NCBI GenBank assembly: GCA_007693585.1
Contig: REDH01000094.1
Coordinates: 1 to 54,284, forward strand
Origin: Deltaproteobacteria bacterium
Lineage (GTDB): Bacteria > Myxococcota_A > Bradymonadia > REDH01
DNA: 54,284 nucleotides
Direction: 5' to 3'
In this document: one piece after another, positions 8,390 through 17,530 of the stretch
How positions within the stretch are numbered: position 1 is the stretch's first letter
Layout: every line of letters starts with the position of its first letter
Notes under the pieces: model-generated
What the model saw: only the letters and a program-made list of their open reading frames with translations
Told to the model about the DNA's origin: nothing
Database searches by the model: none
Translations under genes and position numbers: made by a program

Positions 8390-9943
8390 ATGGCGCAGCG
8401 AACGCGGTGGTTGCTGGTGGTGCTGGGCGATCAGCTCGACCGGGAGAGTGTGCTCTTCGACGGCGTGGACCGGGACCGGGACCGGGTGTGGATGGCGGAG
8501 GTGGTGGAGGAGGCGACGCACGTGCCGTCGAGCCGCGTGCGGACGGCGCTCTTTCTGACGGGAATGCGTCACTTCGCGCGGGAGCTGGAGGAGGAGCGGG
8601 GGCTGCGGATGTCGTACCGTGCGCTCGACGATCCGGACAATGCGGGGACGCTGGCCGGAGAGCTGGCTGCGGCGCTGGAGGCGTTTCGTCCGGAGCGGGT
8701 GCGGGTGGTCCTGCCGGGCGAGTGGCGGGTGCTGCAGGCGCTCCGTCGCACCTGCGCGGAGGCGGAAGTGCCGCTGGATGTGCTCGAGGACGGGCACTTC
8801 TTCACGACACCGGAGGACTTCGCGGCCCATGCGAAGGGGCGGAAGATGCTGCGCCTGGAGTACTTCTACCGGGAGCTGCGGCGGCGGTTCGGGGTGCTGA
8901 TGGACGGGGACGATCCGGCGGGGGGGGAGTGGAACTTCGACGTCTCGAACCGCGCGTCGTTTCCGAAGGGCGGACCTCCGGAGCGACCAGGGGGTCCGAA
9001 CGTCGCGCCGGACGCCACGACGCGGGAGGTGCTCGACCTGGTGGAGGCGCGCTTTCCGGATGCGGTGGGGGACCTGTCGACCTTCCGCTGGCCGGTGACT
9101 CCTGCGCAGGCGGAGGAGGCGCTGGAGGCGTTCGTGCGCGAGCGGCTGCCGCGCTTCGGGCGGTGGCAGGATGCGATGTGGACGGGGGAGGCGTGGCTGT
9201 ATCACTCGTGGCTGTCGACGTCGCTGAACCTGAAGCTGCTGTCGCCCCGGCGCGTCGTTGCGCGGGCGGAGCGGGCGTGGCGGGCGGGGGAGGCGCCGAT
9301 CGAGGCCGTGGAGGGGTTCATCCGTCAGGTGCTCGGTTGGCGCGAGTATGTGCGGGGCATCTACTGGCAGGGGATGCCGGAGTACGCGGAAGGCAACGCG
9401 CTGGAGGCGACCGAGCCCCTGCCGGCGTTCTACTGGTCGGGAGAGACGGACATGGTCTGTCTGCGCGATGCCCTGCGCGCCACACTGGACCTCGGCTATG
9501 CGCATCACATCCAGCGGCTGATGGTGACGGGGCTGTATGCGCTGCTGCTGGGGGTGCGCCCCCGGGAGATCCACGAGTGGTTCCTGGCGGTGTACGCGGA
9601 CGCGGTGGAGTGGGTGGAGCTGCCGAACGTGATCGGCATGGGCCAGTACGCGGACGGGGGGACGATGGCGTCCAAGCCGTACGTGGCCAGTGGGCGGTAC
9701 ATCGACCGGATGGGGAACGCGTGTGCCGACTGTCGGTATGACCCCGGGGAGCGGGTGGGGGAGCGCGCGTGTCCCTTCACCGTGCTGTACTGGGACTTCC
9801 TGCTGCGGCATCGGGAGCGGCTCGCCGGGAACCCGCGCATGCGGCTTCAGCTCGCCAACGCGGACCGGCTGGGCGAGGACGAGGCGGAGGCCATTCGCCG
9901 GCGCGCGCGTGACCTCCGCGCCACGCACCGCGACGGTTCCTGA
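8390..9943 (+). CDS. FeS-containing photolyase/cryptochrome (PhrB, FeS-BCP class)
   Basis: A 517-residue flavoprotein that should repair UV photoproducts, most likely (6-4) lesions, using blue light and FAD. The N terminus (LLVVLGDQL) is typical of this class. Four cysteines at 357, 445, 448 and 461 match the spacing of the 4Fe-4S ligands in Agrobacterium PhrB (88, 3 and 13 residues apart). Length also fits the class (about 510). ATG 8390 has an AGGAGG ribosome site. Genes of this class are often light- or stress-induced, but I see no clear operator upstream. The gene stands alone between the cytochrome gene (divergent) and the beta-helix/cytochrome pair. Confidence 0.93.
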   Translation: MAQRTRWLLVVLGDQLDRESVLFDGVDRDRDRVWMAEVVEEATHVPSSRVRTALFLTGMRHFARELEEERGLRMSYRALDDPDNAGTLAGELAAALEAFRPERVRVVLPGEWRVLQALRRTCAEAEVPLDVLEDGHFFTTPEDFAAHAKGRKMLRLEYFYRELRRRFGVLMDGDDPAGGEWNFDVSNRASFPKGGPPERPGGPNVAPDATTREVLDLVEARFPDAVGDLSTFRWPVTPAQAEEALEAFVRERLPRFGRWQDAMWTGEAWLYHSWLSTSLNLKLLSPRRVVARAERAWRAGEAPIEAVEGFIRQVLGWREYVRGIYWQGMPEYAEGNALEATEPLPAFYWSGETDMVCLRDALRATLDLGYAHHIQRLMVTGLYALLLGVRPREIHEWFLAVYADAVEWVELPNVIGMGQYADGGTMASKPYVASGRYIDRMGNACADCRYDPGERVGERACPFTVLYWDFLLRHRERLAGNPRMRLQLANADRLGEDEAEAIRRRARDLRATHRDGS

Positions 9944-10245
9944 GTTTCTGCGCCGAGCGCGGCTCCGGCCCTCGGCGGGAACGGCGTGGAGCCCCGACGG
10001 AAGCTGGGCTCCGGATCGCCGCCCGCCGCGATCACCATGGCGCACCGCACCATTCCCACGCATTGACGCGGCTTCCCGACCATCGTCACGATGGGGATCG
10101 CTACGCGTGCGGGCGCCAGCGCTCGCACCGGAGATGCCGGCCGTAGCCGGCGCGCACGACATCGTCCCCCCTCCTCCCCACCCCGCGACAGCGGCTCCCG
10201 CGCCCTTCCCCAGCGAAGTTGCGCGGCATCCCGACAGGAACTCCC
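9944..10245. other. Spacer upstream of the beta-helix/cytochrome pair
   Basis: No convincing gene is seen. A small perfect inverted repeat, CCATCGT-C-ACGATGG at 10080-10094, lies about 150 bases before the beta-helix gene and could be an operator or a weak hairpin. The promoter for the following two-gene operon should lie here. Confidence 0.4.
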
Positions 10246-11667
10246 ATGGTCGACCACCCCTTTCGCCTGATCCGCGCCGGCCTCCTCGCCTGCATCGCCC
10301 TGCCGCTCGCCCTCGCCCTTCCCGCGTGCGGCGACGACGACGATGACGTTGACGGAGGGGCCACCGAGCTTCCGCTGAACCCGAACGACCATCACCACGA
10401 GGCGTGCGCGGACATGGACCGCCGGGTGGTTCCCGTGACGACGGACATGGATACCGACGCCATCTTCCAGTTGTTCGTCGACGCCGAGCCCGGGGACATC
10501 ATCCACTTCGAGGCGGGCCGCTGGCAGATGGAGCGCGAGCTGTCCCTCGATGCGCCATGCGTGGTCCTGAAGGGCGCCGGAACCACCGAGACGATCCTCG
10601 ACTGGGAGGGCACGACCTCCGGCAAGGGCATCTTCGTCGGCACCGGCGCCGACCACTTCACCGCCGAGGACTTCACCATCCTCAACACCTTCGACAACGG
10701 GCTCGAGGTGCGCGGCACCGAAGGGATCATCATGCGCCGGCTCCACGTCGAGTGGACCGGGGACGCCGCCAGCTCCAACGGTCGGTACGCCGTCTACCCG
10801 GTCGAGTGCCGCAACCTCCTCATGGAGCACAACGTGGCCCGCCGCGCCTCCGACGCCGGCATCTACGTCGGCCAGTGCCACAACGCCGTGATCCGGTGGA
10901 ACGTCGCCGAGGAGAACGTCTCCGGCATCCAGGTCGAGAACACCCTCGGCGCCGAGGTCTACGAGAACCTCTCCATCAACAACACCCTCGGCTTCCTCGT
11001 CCACGACCTGCCCAACCTCGCGACCACGAACGGCCTCGACACCCGCGTGTACCGCAACGCCGTCATCGCCAACAACTTCCAGAACTTCGCCAACGACTTC
11101 GACCTGGCCTTCAACGTGCCGAGCGGCACCGGAATGATCGTCCTCGCCCGCGACAACGTGGAGATCTTCGACAACGTCTTCGAGGACAACCGGTCGGTGA
11201 ACTTCGCCGCCGTGAACTACCTCCTGCTCAACCCGGACTTCGACATGGGGAGCAACCCGGACTTCGACGTCTATCCCCGCCGCATCCACCTGTACGACAA
11301 CACCTTCTCCGGTGGCGGCGACAACCCGGACATCGGCCGCGACCTCGGCTTCTTCCTCGCGGCCATCCGCCTGCAGCAGCCCGCCGGCCTCGACCGCATC
11401 CCCGACATCGTCTTCGACAACATCGCCCCGGCCGACTCCACCGGCGACAACCCGCTCCAGTTCTGCATCGGCGACGACTACGACGGGCACGTCCTCAACC
11501 TCAACATGGACCTCGAGGCCCTCATCGCCGAGGACATCGCAACCCTGTCCGCCAACCTCGACAACGAGATCGCCCCCTACCGCTGCAGCCTCGACCCCGT
11601 GCCCGAAACCCCCATGCTCGAGACCGTCGGCCCCGGCGAGGGAACCCGCCCCGACCACAACCGATGA
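10246..11667 (+). CDS. Parallel beta-helix lipoprotein, partner of a dihaem cytochrome
   Basis: A 473-residue lipoprotein: signal peptide to C28 (ALPAC), then GDDDDD. The body has many short beta-helix coils, with N-rich turns such as VYENLSINN and VRWNVAEEN, typical of right-handed beta-helix proteins that bind or cleave polysaccharides. The early part (FVDAEPGDIIHFEAGRW) matches the start of the family that, as I recall, is defined as TIGR03805. That family occurs in pairs with a dihaem cytochrome family (TIGR03806, SO_2930 type), exactly as here. The function of the pair is not established. ATG 10246 has an AGGAA ribosome site. The stop overlaps the cytochrome start (ATGA). Confidence 0.88.
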   Translation: MVDHPFRLIRAGLLACIALPLALALPACGDDDDDVDGGATELPLNPNDHHHEACADMDRRVVPVTTDMDTDAIFQLFVDAEPGDIIHFEAGRWQMERELSLDAPCVVLKGAGTTETILDWEGTTSGKGIFVGTGADHFTAEDFTILNTFDNGLEVRGTEGIIMRRLHVEWTGDAASSNGRYAVYPVECRNLLMEHNVARRASDAGIYVGQCHNAVIRWNVAEENVSGIQVENTLGAEVYENLSINNTLGFLVHDLPNLATTNGLDTRVYRNAVIANNFQNFANDFDLAFNVPSGTGMIVLARDNVEIFDNVFEDNRSVNFAAVNYLLLNPDFDMGSNPDFDVYPRRIHLYDNTFSGGGDNPDIGRDLGFFLAAIRLQQPAGLDRIPDIVFDNIAPADSTGDNPLQFCIGDDYDGHVLNLNMDLEALIAEDIATLSANLDNEIAPYRCSLDPVPETPMLETVGPGEGTRPDHNR

Positions 11668-12848
11668 ACCGCATGGCCCGACGCCTCGCCCTGCTCCTCC
11701 TCCTGACCCCCGCGGTCGCCGCGCTCGCCGCCTGCGGCAGCGATGACTCCATCGGAAGCACCACCAGCTGCGCCGGAACGGCCTTCCACGACCCCGAACA
11801 CGCCCCCTGCGACCAGCTCTCGCAGTACGCCCTCTTCGACGGAACCGACGACCGCGGCTGGCCCATCCCCGCCGAGGGCACCTTCGTCTACACCCTCAAC
11901 AGCTCCCTCTTCTCCGACGACACCCTCAAGCTGCGCACCATCCGGCTCCCCGAAGGCGCCGGACCCATGCGCTACCAGCCCGACCTCCCCTTCGACTTCC
12001 CCGTCGGAACCATCATCACCAAGACCTTCGCCGTCGGAGAGGACCTCCGCGACCCGGACACCCCAGTCCACCTCCTCGAAACCCGACTGCTCATCCGCCG
12101 CGCCGACGAGTGGTTCGCCGCCCCCTACGAGTGGGACGACGAGAACCGCGATGCACGACACCGCGCCATCGGACGCAACAACATCTCCTTCTCCTGGATC
12201 GACGCCGAAGGGCAGGAGCGGTCCACCGACCGCTACACCATCCCCGCACGCACCGAGTGCGGACAGTGCCACCGCGAGCGACGCGACCTCGACGTCATCG
12301 GCCCCAAGGCCCGCCACCTCAACGGTCCCTCGCGCCACGACCCCTCCATCGAGAACCAGCTCACCCACTGGGCCGAGCTCGGCCTCCTCGAAGGTCTCCC
12401 CGATGACCTCGCGGACGTGCCGCGCAATGCCGACGCCTTCGACCCCCACACCGGCACCCTCGACGAACGCGCCCGCGCCTGGCTCGACATCAACTGCGCC
12501 CACTGCCACAACGACACCTCCGAGGTCGCCTCCTCCGGCCTCGACCTGCGCCCCAACATCGATGAGGCCCGCCTCCTCGGCGTGTGCAAGACCCCCAGCG
12601 CCGCCGGCGCCGACGGCACGGGCGGTCTCCGCTACGACATCATCCCCGGCGACCCCGACCGCTCCATCCTCGTCTACCGGATGAGCGTCGACGCCAGCAA
12701 CACCATCGCCATCATGCCCCGCCTCGCCCGCTCCATCGTCGACGAGCCCGCCCTCGCCCTCATCCGCGACTGGGTCGAGTGGCTCGGCACCGAGGACGCC
12801 GAGAATCGCTATCCCGGCATCACCCGCGCGAGCTGCATCGACCGGTAA
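11664..12848 (+). CDS. Dihaem c-type cytochrome lipoprotein (SO_2930-like)
   Basis: A 394-residue exported protein. The signal peptide ends at C24 (LAAC) and is followed by GSDD. Haem-binding motifs CGQCH (199-203) and CAHCH (278-282) indicate two c-type haems. The N-terminal region (YALFDGTDDRGWPIPAEG) and the WAELGLL segment between the haems match the family found beside beta-helix lipoproteins. It is translationally coupled to the preceding gene. A joint role, for example oxidising something bound by the beta-helix partner, is inference. The coding strand uses almost only C-ending codons, unlike the G-ending photolyase just upstream. A hairpin follows. Confidence 0.88.
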   Translation: MNRMARRLALLLLLTPAVAALAACGSDDSIGSTTSCAGTAFHDPEHAPCDQLSQYALFDGTDDRGWPIPAEGTFVYTLNSSLFSDDTLKLRTIRLPEGAGPMRYQPDLPFDFPVGTIITKTFAVGEDLRDPDTPVHLLETRLLIRRADEWFAAPYEWDDENRDARHRAIGRNNISFSWIDAEGQERSTDRYTIPARTECGQCHRERRDLDVIGPKARHLNGPSRHDPSIENQLTHWAELGLLEGLPDDLADVPRNADAFDPHTGTLDERARAWLDINCAHCHNDTSEVASSGLDLRPNIDEARLLGVCKTPSAAGADGTGGLRYDIIPGDPDRSILVYRMSVDASNTIAIMPRLARSIVDEPALALIRDWVEWLGTEDAENRYPGITRASCIDR

Positions 12849-12902
12849 CGGCGCCCACCGTCGCACCGATGACCGGCGCGCGGACCAGCGCGGCACCATA
12901 GC

Positions 12903-12917
12903 GCCCCGCCCCGGGGC
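12903..12917. terminator. GC hairpin between convergent genes
   Basis: GCCCCG-CCC-CGGGGC lies between the dihaem cytochrome stop (12848) and the stop of the convergent cyclotransferase gene (12921). It could terminate both transcripts. There is no T tract. Confidence 0.35.
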
Positions 12918-12920
12918 TGC

Positions 12921-13310
12921 TCAGGCTTCCTCCGAACGGCCAGACCGCTCCGCCAGCGTCGCCCAGCGCCCTTCGGGGATCTCCGGATGGCCCTCCGCGT
13001 CCTCCGGGCGCATCACGTACGTCAGCGCCGTCCCGCCATCCGCCAGCGGAACCTCGATCCGATCGTAGAGCGACGGATAGTCCTCCAGCCGATCCAGCGC
13101 CTCGAGCGTCTCCTCGCTCACCTCGTAGACCTCGCCGTGAATCTCGCGCCGGCCGTCCGCGACGATCGCCGGATACGGCCCGCAGCTCACCATCGTGAAC
13201 CGCAGCAGCGTGTGCGTCGTCACCATGAACCGCGCCCGCGAGAGGAGGCGGTGGTTTCGCCCTCCCCGCTTGAGGGTGCCATAGACGAAGATGCGGTGCA
13301 GTCCGGACAT
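12921..13310 (-). CDS. Gamma-glutamylcyclotransferase-like protein
   Basis: A 129-residue cytoplasmic protein with the family entry motif VYGTLKRGGRNH (residues 9-20), which forms the binding loop for gamma-glutamyl substrates. It continues with PAIV, GEVYEVSEETLEALDRLEDYP, and the Y-V strand expected of the fold. Related proteins cyclise gamma-glutamyl amides to 5-oxoproline, although many bacterial members have unknown substrates. Length is normal. ATG 13310 is the only start that keeps the motif near the N terminus. It is convergent with the cytochrome pair and divergent from the sushi/FGE lipoprotein. Confidence 0.85.
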   Translation of the reverse strand: MSGLHRIFVYGTLKRGGRNHRLLSRARFMVTTHTLLRFTMVSCGPYPAIVADGRREIHGEVYEVSEETLEALDRLEDYPSLYDRIEVPLADGGTALTYVMRPEDAEGHPEIPEGRWATLAERSGRSEEA

Positions 13311-13638
13311 GCGGGGACGGGGCGACGGGGAGCACGGCGACCACTGCCCCTGTGCGCTCCGACCGACGCGGGCGCAAGCGCCACTCGCGTCCGAAGGGCG
13401 CGGACGGCGGATTGCGGTCCGGCGGTCCTCTTGCGCCCCGCGTGGTCGATGCGACCCGGCGTCCGGAAGGACCCGGGGACGCTCGCCGCATCGGCCCGGA
13501 CTCCGCCAGGGGCGCCGGGACCGTTGCGGTCCATCGTGGACCCGGGCATGCTGGCCGAGGACCGTCTCCTGTCTTGCCCTCCCGTCCCCATTCGCCCTCC
13601 ACCGGGTGTGGGTGACGCCCCATGTCCCGAGGACCGCC
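13311..13638. other. Divergent intergenic region
   Basis: A 328-base spacer between two diverging genes. Both promoters must lie here, but I see no clear -35/-10 pair, no strong palindrome, and no small gene with a ribosome site. Confidence 0.4.
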
Positions 13639-15309
13639 ATGACGTGTTCGCCACACCGCATCGCCGCACACGCCCTGCTCCTCTTCCCGCTGTCCGTTCT
13701 GCTCGCTGGCCTGCTCGGCTGTGGCGACGACGGTGCCGGGGCCGAGTGCCGACTCAACTCGGACTGCGCCCGAGGATTCACCTGCGACGACGGTCGCTGT
13801 CTGCGGGAGTGCCGCGAGAGCCGGGACTGCCCGGCCGACCTCGTGTGTACCGCCCGCGGATGCGAGCCTGGCGCAGACCCGCCCCCGGGTCGAAGTGGAC
13901 CGGAGTCCCGCGTCCCGACCGGACCGGCCGAGACCGGGGGTTCGCTCCCCCCGGATCCCACGGCGGACCGCACAGGCGCGCCATCGGTGCCCACGGATCC
14001 CACGCCGACCGACTGCGATGCCATCATCGGCACCACCTGTCTGGGCAACAACGTGGTGCAGCAGCTCGCCTGCGGCGGCACGGGCGAGGTGGAGGAGACC
14101 TGCGACGCGTTCTCGCGCTGCGACAAGGGCGTATGCGAACGCGAACGCTGCCCTGATCCGCCGGTGCCCGAGTACGGCGCGGCTTCCTTCACGTCCACCG
14201 AGGCCGGGGCCACCGTCGAGTACACGTGCGACGAAGGTTACCTGCCCGCCGGCCGCACCACCCTCGTGTGCAGCGTGGACGGCGACTGGGACGGCTCGCC
14301 TCCCGCATGCGAGCCGGCACCTCCCCTGCTCGGCAACCCGTGCTCCCGGGACTCGGACTGCGCGGACGGCGCCTGGTGCCCCCCCGCCCCGGCGCTGCGG
14401 CGCTGCGCGCCACACCCGGAGCCCAGCGGGGTCGACCTTCCCATGCTCTACATCCCCGCCGGATCGTTCACCATGGGCTCACCCACCTCGGAAAACGGAC
14501 GGGTGGGCTGGAAGGAGGGGCAGGTACCGGTGACCCTCACGCGACCGTTCTTCCTCCAGCGCACGGAAACCACCCAGGCCCAGTGGCGGGCCCTCAGCGG
14601 AGGCGCGAATCCGTCGTGCTTCCAGTCCGCGGCCGCGACCCTGTCGGACTGCTCGCAGTCCACCGCCCACGGCGACCACCCGGTGGAGCAGGTGAGCTGG
14701 TGGAGCGCCGTGGCCTTCACCAACGCCCTCAGCGAGGCCATGGGCGTGCCCCCCTGCTACACCCTTCCCTCCGCAGGATGCACGGGCTCGTGGCAGGACG
14801 GCACCCTCGCCTGTGAACAGGACGACATCTCCACCCTTGTCCGCGGCGGCGACGTGCACGCCTGCCGGGGCTTCCGCCTGCCCACCGAGGCCGAGTGGGA
14901 ATACGCCGCCCGCGCGGGCACGGTCACCGCGACACCGCTGGGCAACCTGGAAGGTGAGGTCTTGAACTCATGCTCCACCCCACCCCAGCCCTTCCAGCCC
15001 GCCCTCGACCCCATCGCCTGGTACTGCCGGAACACGGACGAGCACACGGAGCGGACGGGGCAGCTGCCCGCCAACGCATGGGGCCTCCACGACATGCTCG
15101 GCAACGTCGAGGAGTGGGTGTGGGACCGGTTCGGCGCCGAACACGTGGGGGGCACCGACCCGGTTCGTGACGACGGGCCGCGAGCCGTTGCACGTGGAGG
15201 CTCCTGGATTCAAGCCCCTTTCCGGGTGAGATCGGCCACCCGACTTGACCTCAGGCCGGAAGGCCGACTCAGCATCTACGGCCTCCGCGTGGCGCAGTCC
15301 CTGTACTGA
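13639..15309 (+). CDS. Sushi-domain lipoprotein with formylglycine-generating-enzyme fold
   Basis: A 556-residue lipoprotein. The signal peptide ends at C28 (GLLGC) and is followed by GDDG. A Cys-rich region with DxxCxxGxxC repeats (33-75) precedes a Pro/Thr linker. Residues 171-224 form a sushi/CCP module with four cysteines and the conserved Trp, a domain mainly known from animal complement and adhesion proteins. Another short Cys motif leads into an FGE/SUMF1-type domain (about 263-556), seen from IPAGSFTMGS, QVSWWSAVAFTNAL, RLPTEAEWEYAARAG, NVEEWVWD and the terminal GLRVA. Such domains in secreted proteins are often non-catalytic or carbohydrate/protein binding. The start at 13639 has a GAGGA site. 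Confidence 0.88.
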   Translation: MTCSPHRIAAHALLLFPLSVLLAGLLGCGDDGAGAECRLNSDCARGFTCDDGRCLRECRESRDCPADLVCTARGCEPGADPPPGRSGPESRVPTGPAETGGSLPPDPTADRTGAPSVPTDPTPTDCDAIIGTTCLGNNVVQQLACGGTGEVEETCDAFSRCDKGVCERERCPDPPVPEYGAASFTSTEAGATVEYTCDEGYLPAGRTTLVCSVDGDWDGSPPACEPAPPLLGNPCSRDSDCADGAWCPPAPALRRCAPHPEPSGVDLPMLYIPAGSFTMGSPTSENGRVGWKEGQVPVTLTRPFFLQRTETTQAQWRALSGGANPSCFQSAAATLSDCSQSTAHGDHPVEQVSWWSAVAFTNALSEAMGVPPCYTLPSAGCTGSWQDGTLACEQDDISTLVRGGDVHACRGFRLPTEAEWEYAARAGTVTATPLGNLEGEVLNSCSTPPQPFQPALDPIAWYCRNTDEHTERTGQLPANAWGLHDMLGNVEEWVWDRFGAEHVGGTDPVRDDGPRAVARGGSWIQAPFRVRSATRLDLRPEGRLSIYGLRVAQSLY

Positions 15310-15609
15310 CTCGAGCAGGACCAACATGGCACCACCCTGACGCAGCCCCACGGGGTGGGCTCGGGTCGCCCCCCATCCCGCGCACGCTGCACCTGTGCAA
15401 CCTCGTTCCGCAGGCCGCGCTGGCCTCAACGCCCATCCCCTCGACGCGCGCATCCTTGGCCGGACCGTCCGGCACAACCCGGAGGGCGCCGCCGCGGCGC
15501 GCCTGATGGACGATCGCCGTCCGGCTCCGCTTGCCCACGAGAGGCCCGCTGCGGTACCCCGCCCCGGGCCGCCACACCGGCGCGGCCTGCCCTCGCACCC
15601 GCTGTTCCC
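15310..15609. other. Intergenic region before the zinc-ribbon SDR
   Basis: This 300-base stretch has no gene I can support. It may hold the promoter of the SDR gene. No obvious repeat or strong hairpin was seen. Confidence 0.35.
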
Positions 15610-17439
15610 ATGACTGATCTCGACGACCGCATCCGTGCTGCCATCCAGCTCCTCGAGGACCTCCGCGAGGATCGGGGCCTCCTCGCGACGGTGGACGAGG
15701 ACCTCCGCGTGCGCCTGCTGCGCGCGGCCGGCGAGGTGTCCCGACCGGATCGGCACGCCCGCAAGGCGCTCGCGCGGGAGCGGGCGCGCCAGCGCCGGCG
15801 CGAGGACCGCGAGGCCGACGAGGCCATGCTCGACCGCACCGGAATCCGCCGAATGCGGGAGGTACCCATCTTCCTGACGCCGCGCCGGCTGCACCACGTG
15901 GAGCGCCTGGGCCTGACCCGGGACGACGAGTCCTCGGGCGGGGGTGTGGTGGCTCCCTCCGGCGCGCTGCCACCGGCCCACGCGGGCGATCGGGAGGACG
16001 ACGCCGCAGGTCGCGCAGCGACCCCCCACGGGGTGCTGCGCGAGGCGGACCTGGCGACCCGCGACGACGCGGCGAGCGCAACGGATCCGATGCTCGGCAG
16101 CGCGGTCGGCCCGGACAACGTGCCGCTCGCCCGCGCGCTGCGCGGTCCGGACCACGCCAGCGCCGGGGACGGGGCGGGGGAGTCCTCGCGAACGCTGCGG
16201 GAGGGCGAGGCGCCCGCGGAGGTCCATGCCGGAGCGGAGCGTGAGGGCGAGGCGCCCGCGGCGGGCGAGGTCATTCTGGGGCACACGGTCGAGGAGCGGG
16301 TGTGCTACGTGTGCCGCCAGCCGTTCCGGGAGGTCCATCGCTTCTACGACCAGATGTGCGTGGGATGCGGCGAGTTCAACTGGGAGAAGCGACACCAGAC
16401 GGCGGACCTGCGTGGGCGGGTGGCGCTGGTGACCGGGGCGCGGGTGAAGATCGGGTACCAGGCGGCGATCATGCTGCTGCGGGCAGGGGCGCGGGTGATC
16501 TGCGTGACGCGTTTTCCACACGACGCGGCGAGACGCTATGCGGCGGAGGAGGACTTTGCGGAGTGGGGAGACCGGCTGACGGTGCATGGGGTGGACCTGC
16601 GACACACGCCGAGTGTGGAAGCGCTGTGTGCGCACCTCAACGGCACGCTGGACCGGCTCGACTTCATCATCAACAACGCGTGCCAGACGGTGCGGCGGCC
16701 GCCGGGGTTCTACGACCACCTGATGGAGGCCGAGCGCTCGGGCGCGGAGTTGTCACCGGAGGCGCGGGCGCTGGTGGGGGCCGTGGACGCGGGGCGGCTG
16801 GCGACGGCGCTGCGACGGGCAGGGGACGAGGAGGTTGCGGGATCGGCGCAGCTCAGCCAGATCGCGCTCCTCGCCGAGGACGGGGAGCGCGGGCATCATC
16901 TGTTCCCGGCCGGGCAGCTCGACGCGGACGAACAGCAGGTGGACCTGCGCCGCGTGAACAGCTGGCGGCTGAAGCTCGCGGACGTGACGGCGGTGGAGCT
17001 GCTGGAGGTCCACCTCGTGAACGCGGTGGCACCGTTCATCCTCAACGCAAGGCTCAAGCCGCTGATGGCGAAGGTGCCCACACGGGACAAGCACATCGTG
17101 AACGTGTCGGCGATGGAGGGGCAGTTCTACCGCGTGTTCAAGACGGACCGGCATCCGCACACGAACATGGCGAAGGCGGCGCTGAACATGATGACCCGGA
17201 CCTCGGCGGTGGACTACCTCGAGGACGGCATCCACATGAACAGCGTGGACACGGGCTGGGTGACGGACGAGGACCCGGCGCACCTGGCGCAGGAGAAGCG
17301 GGAGATGCACCGGTTTCATCCGCCGCTGGACATCGTGGACGGCGCGGCGCGGATCGTGGATCCGGTGTTCTCGGGCTTCAACAGCGGCACCCACGTGTGG
17401 GGCCAGTTCCTGAAGGACTACATGATCACCGACTGGTGA
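15610..17439 (+). CDS. Short-chain dehydrogenase with N-terminal zinc-ribbon-like extension
   Basis: A 609-residue protein. The N-terminal 220 residues are unusual: a charged helical part (1-90), then a low-complexity linker containing EGEAPA repeats. Next comes a two-pair cysteine motif, CYVCRQ...CVGCGEFNW, that looks like a zinc ribbon (about 234-256). It leads into a Rossmann SDR domain from about 270, with VTGARVKIGYQAA as the cofactor loop, NNAC and VNVSA as core motifs. The usual YxxxK is not obvious: a candidate is HTNMAKAALN, with the Tyr replaced. Its absence makes standard SDR catalysis uncertain. The first part and the SDR part differ in third-base use, which may reflect fusion of two segments. 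Confidence 0.82.
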   Translation: MTDLDDRIRAAIQLLEDLREDRGLLATVDEDLRVRLLRAAGEVSRPDRHARKALARERARQRRREDREADEAMLDRTGIRRMREVPIFLTPRRLHHVERLGLTRDDESSGGGVVAPSGALPPAHAGDREDDAAGRAATPHGVLREADLATRDDAASATDPMLGSAVGPDNVPLARALRGPDHASAGDGAGESSRTLREGEAPAEVHAGAEREGEAPAAGEVILGHTVEERVCYVCRQPFREVHRFYDQMCVGCGEFNWEKRHQTADLRGRVALVTGARVKIGYQAAIMLLRAGARVICVTRFPHDAARRYAAEEDFAEWGDRLTVHGVDLRHTPSVEALCAHLNGTLDRLDFIINNACQTVRRPPGFYDHLMEAERSGAELSPEARALVGAVDAGRLATALRRAGDEEVAGSAQLSQIALLAEDGERGHHLFPAGQLDADEQQVDLRRVNSWRLKLADVTAVELLEVHLVNAVAPFILNARLKPLMAKVPTRDKHIVNVSAMEGQFYRVFKTDRHPHTNMAKAALNMMTRTSAVDYLEDGIHMNSVDTGWVTDEDPAHLAQEKREMHRFHPPLDIVDGAARIVDPVFSGFNSGTHVWGQFLKDYMITDW

Positions 17440-17530
17440 GGGCGCGGGGTCGGGTCAGCGCCGTGCCGAGGTAGCACAGCGCCGAGTCGGCGCAGCGCCA
17501 GGTCGGCGCGGGGTCAGCGCAGCGCGGCGG
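17440..17530. repeat. Degenerate GC repeats at the 3' end of the M19-like gene
   Basis: Between two convergent stops are imperfect copies of a motif close to GGCGCTGCGCTGACC (minus strand), the last of which is the actual gene end with its TGA. This resembles the clearer 3'-end duplications at 31.9, 46.1 and 51.7 kb, but is more decayed. Confidence 0.45.
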
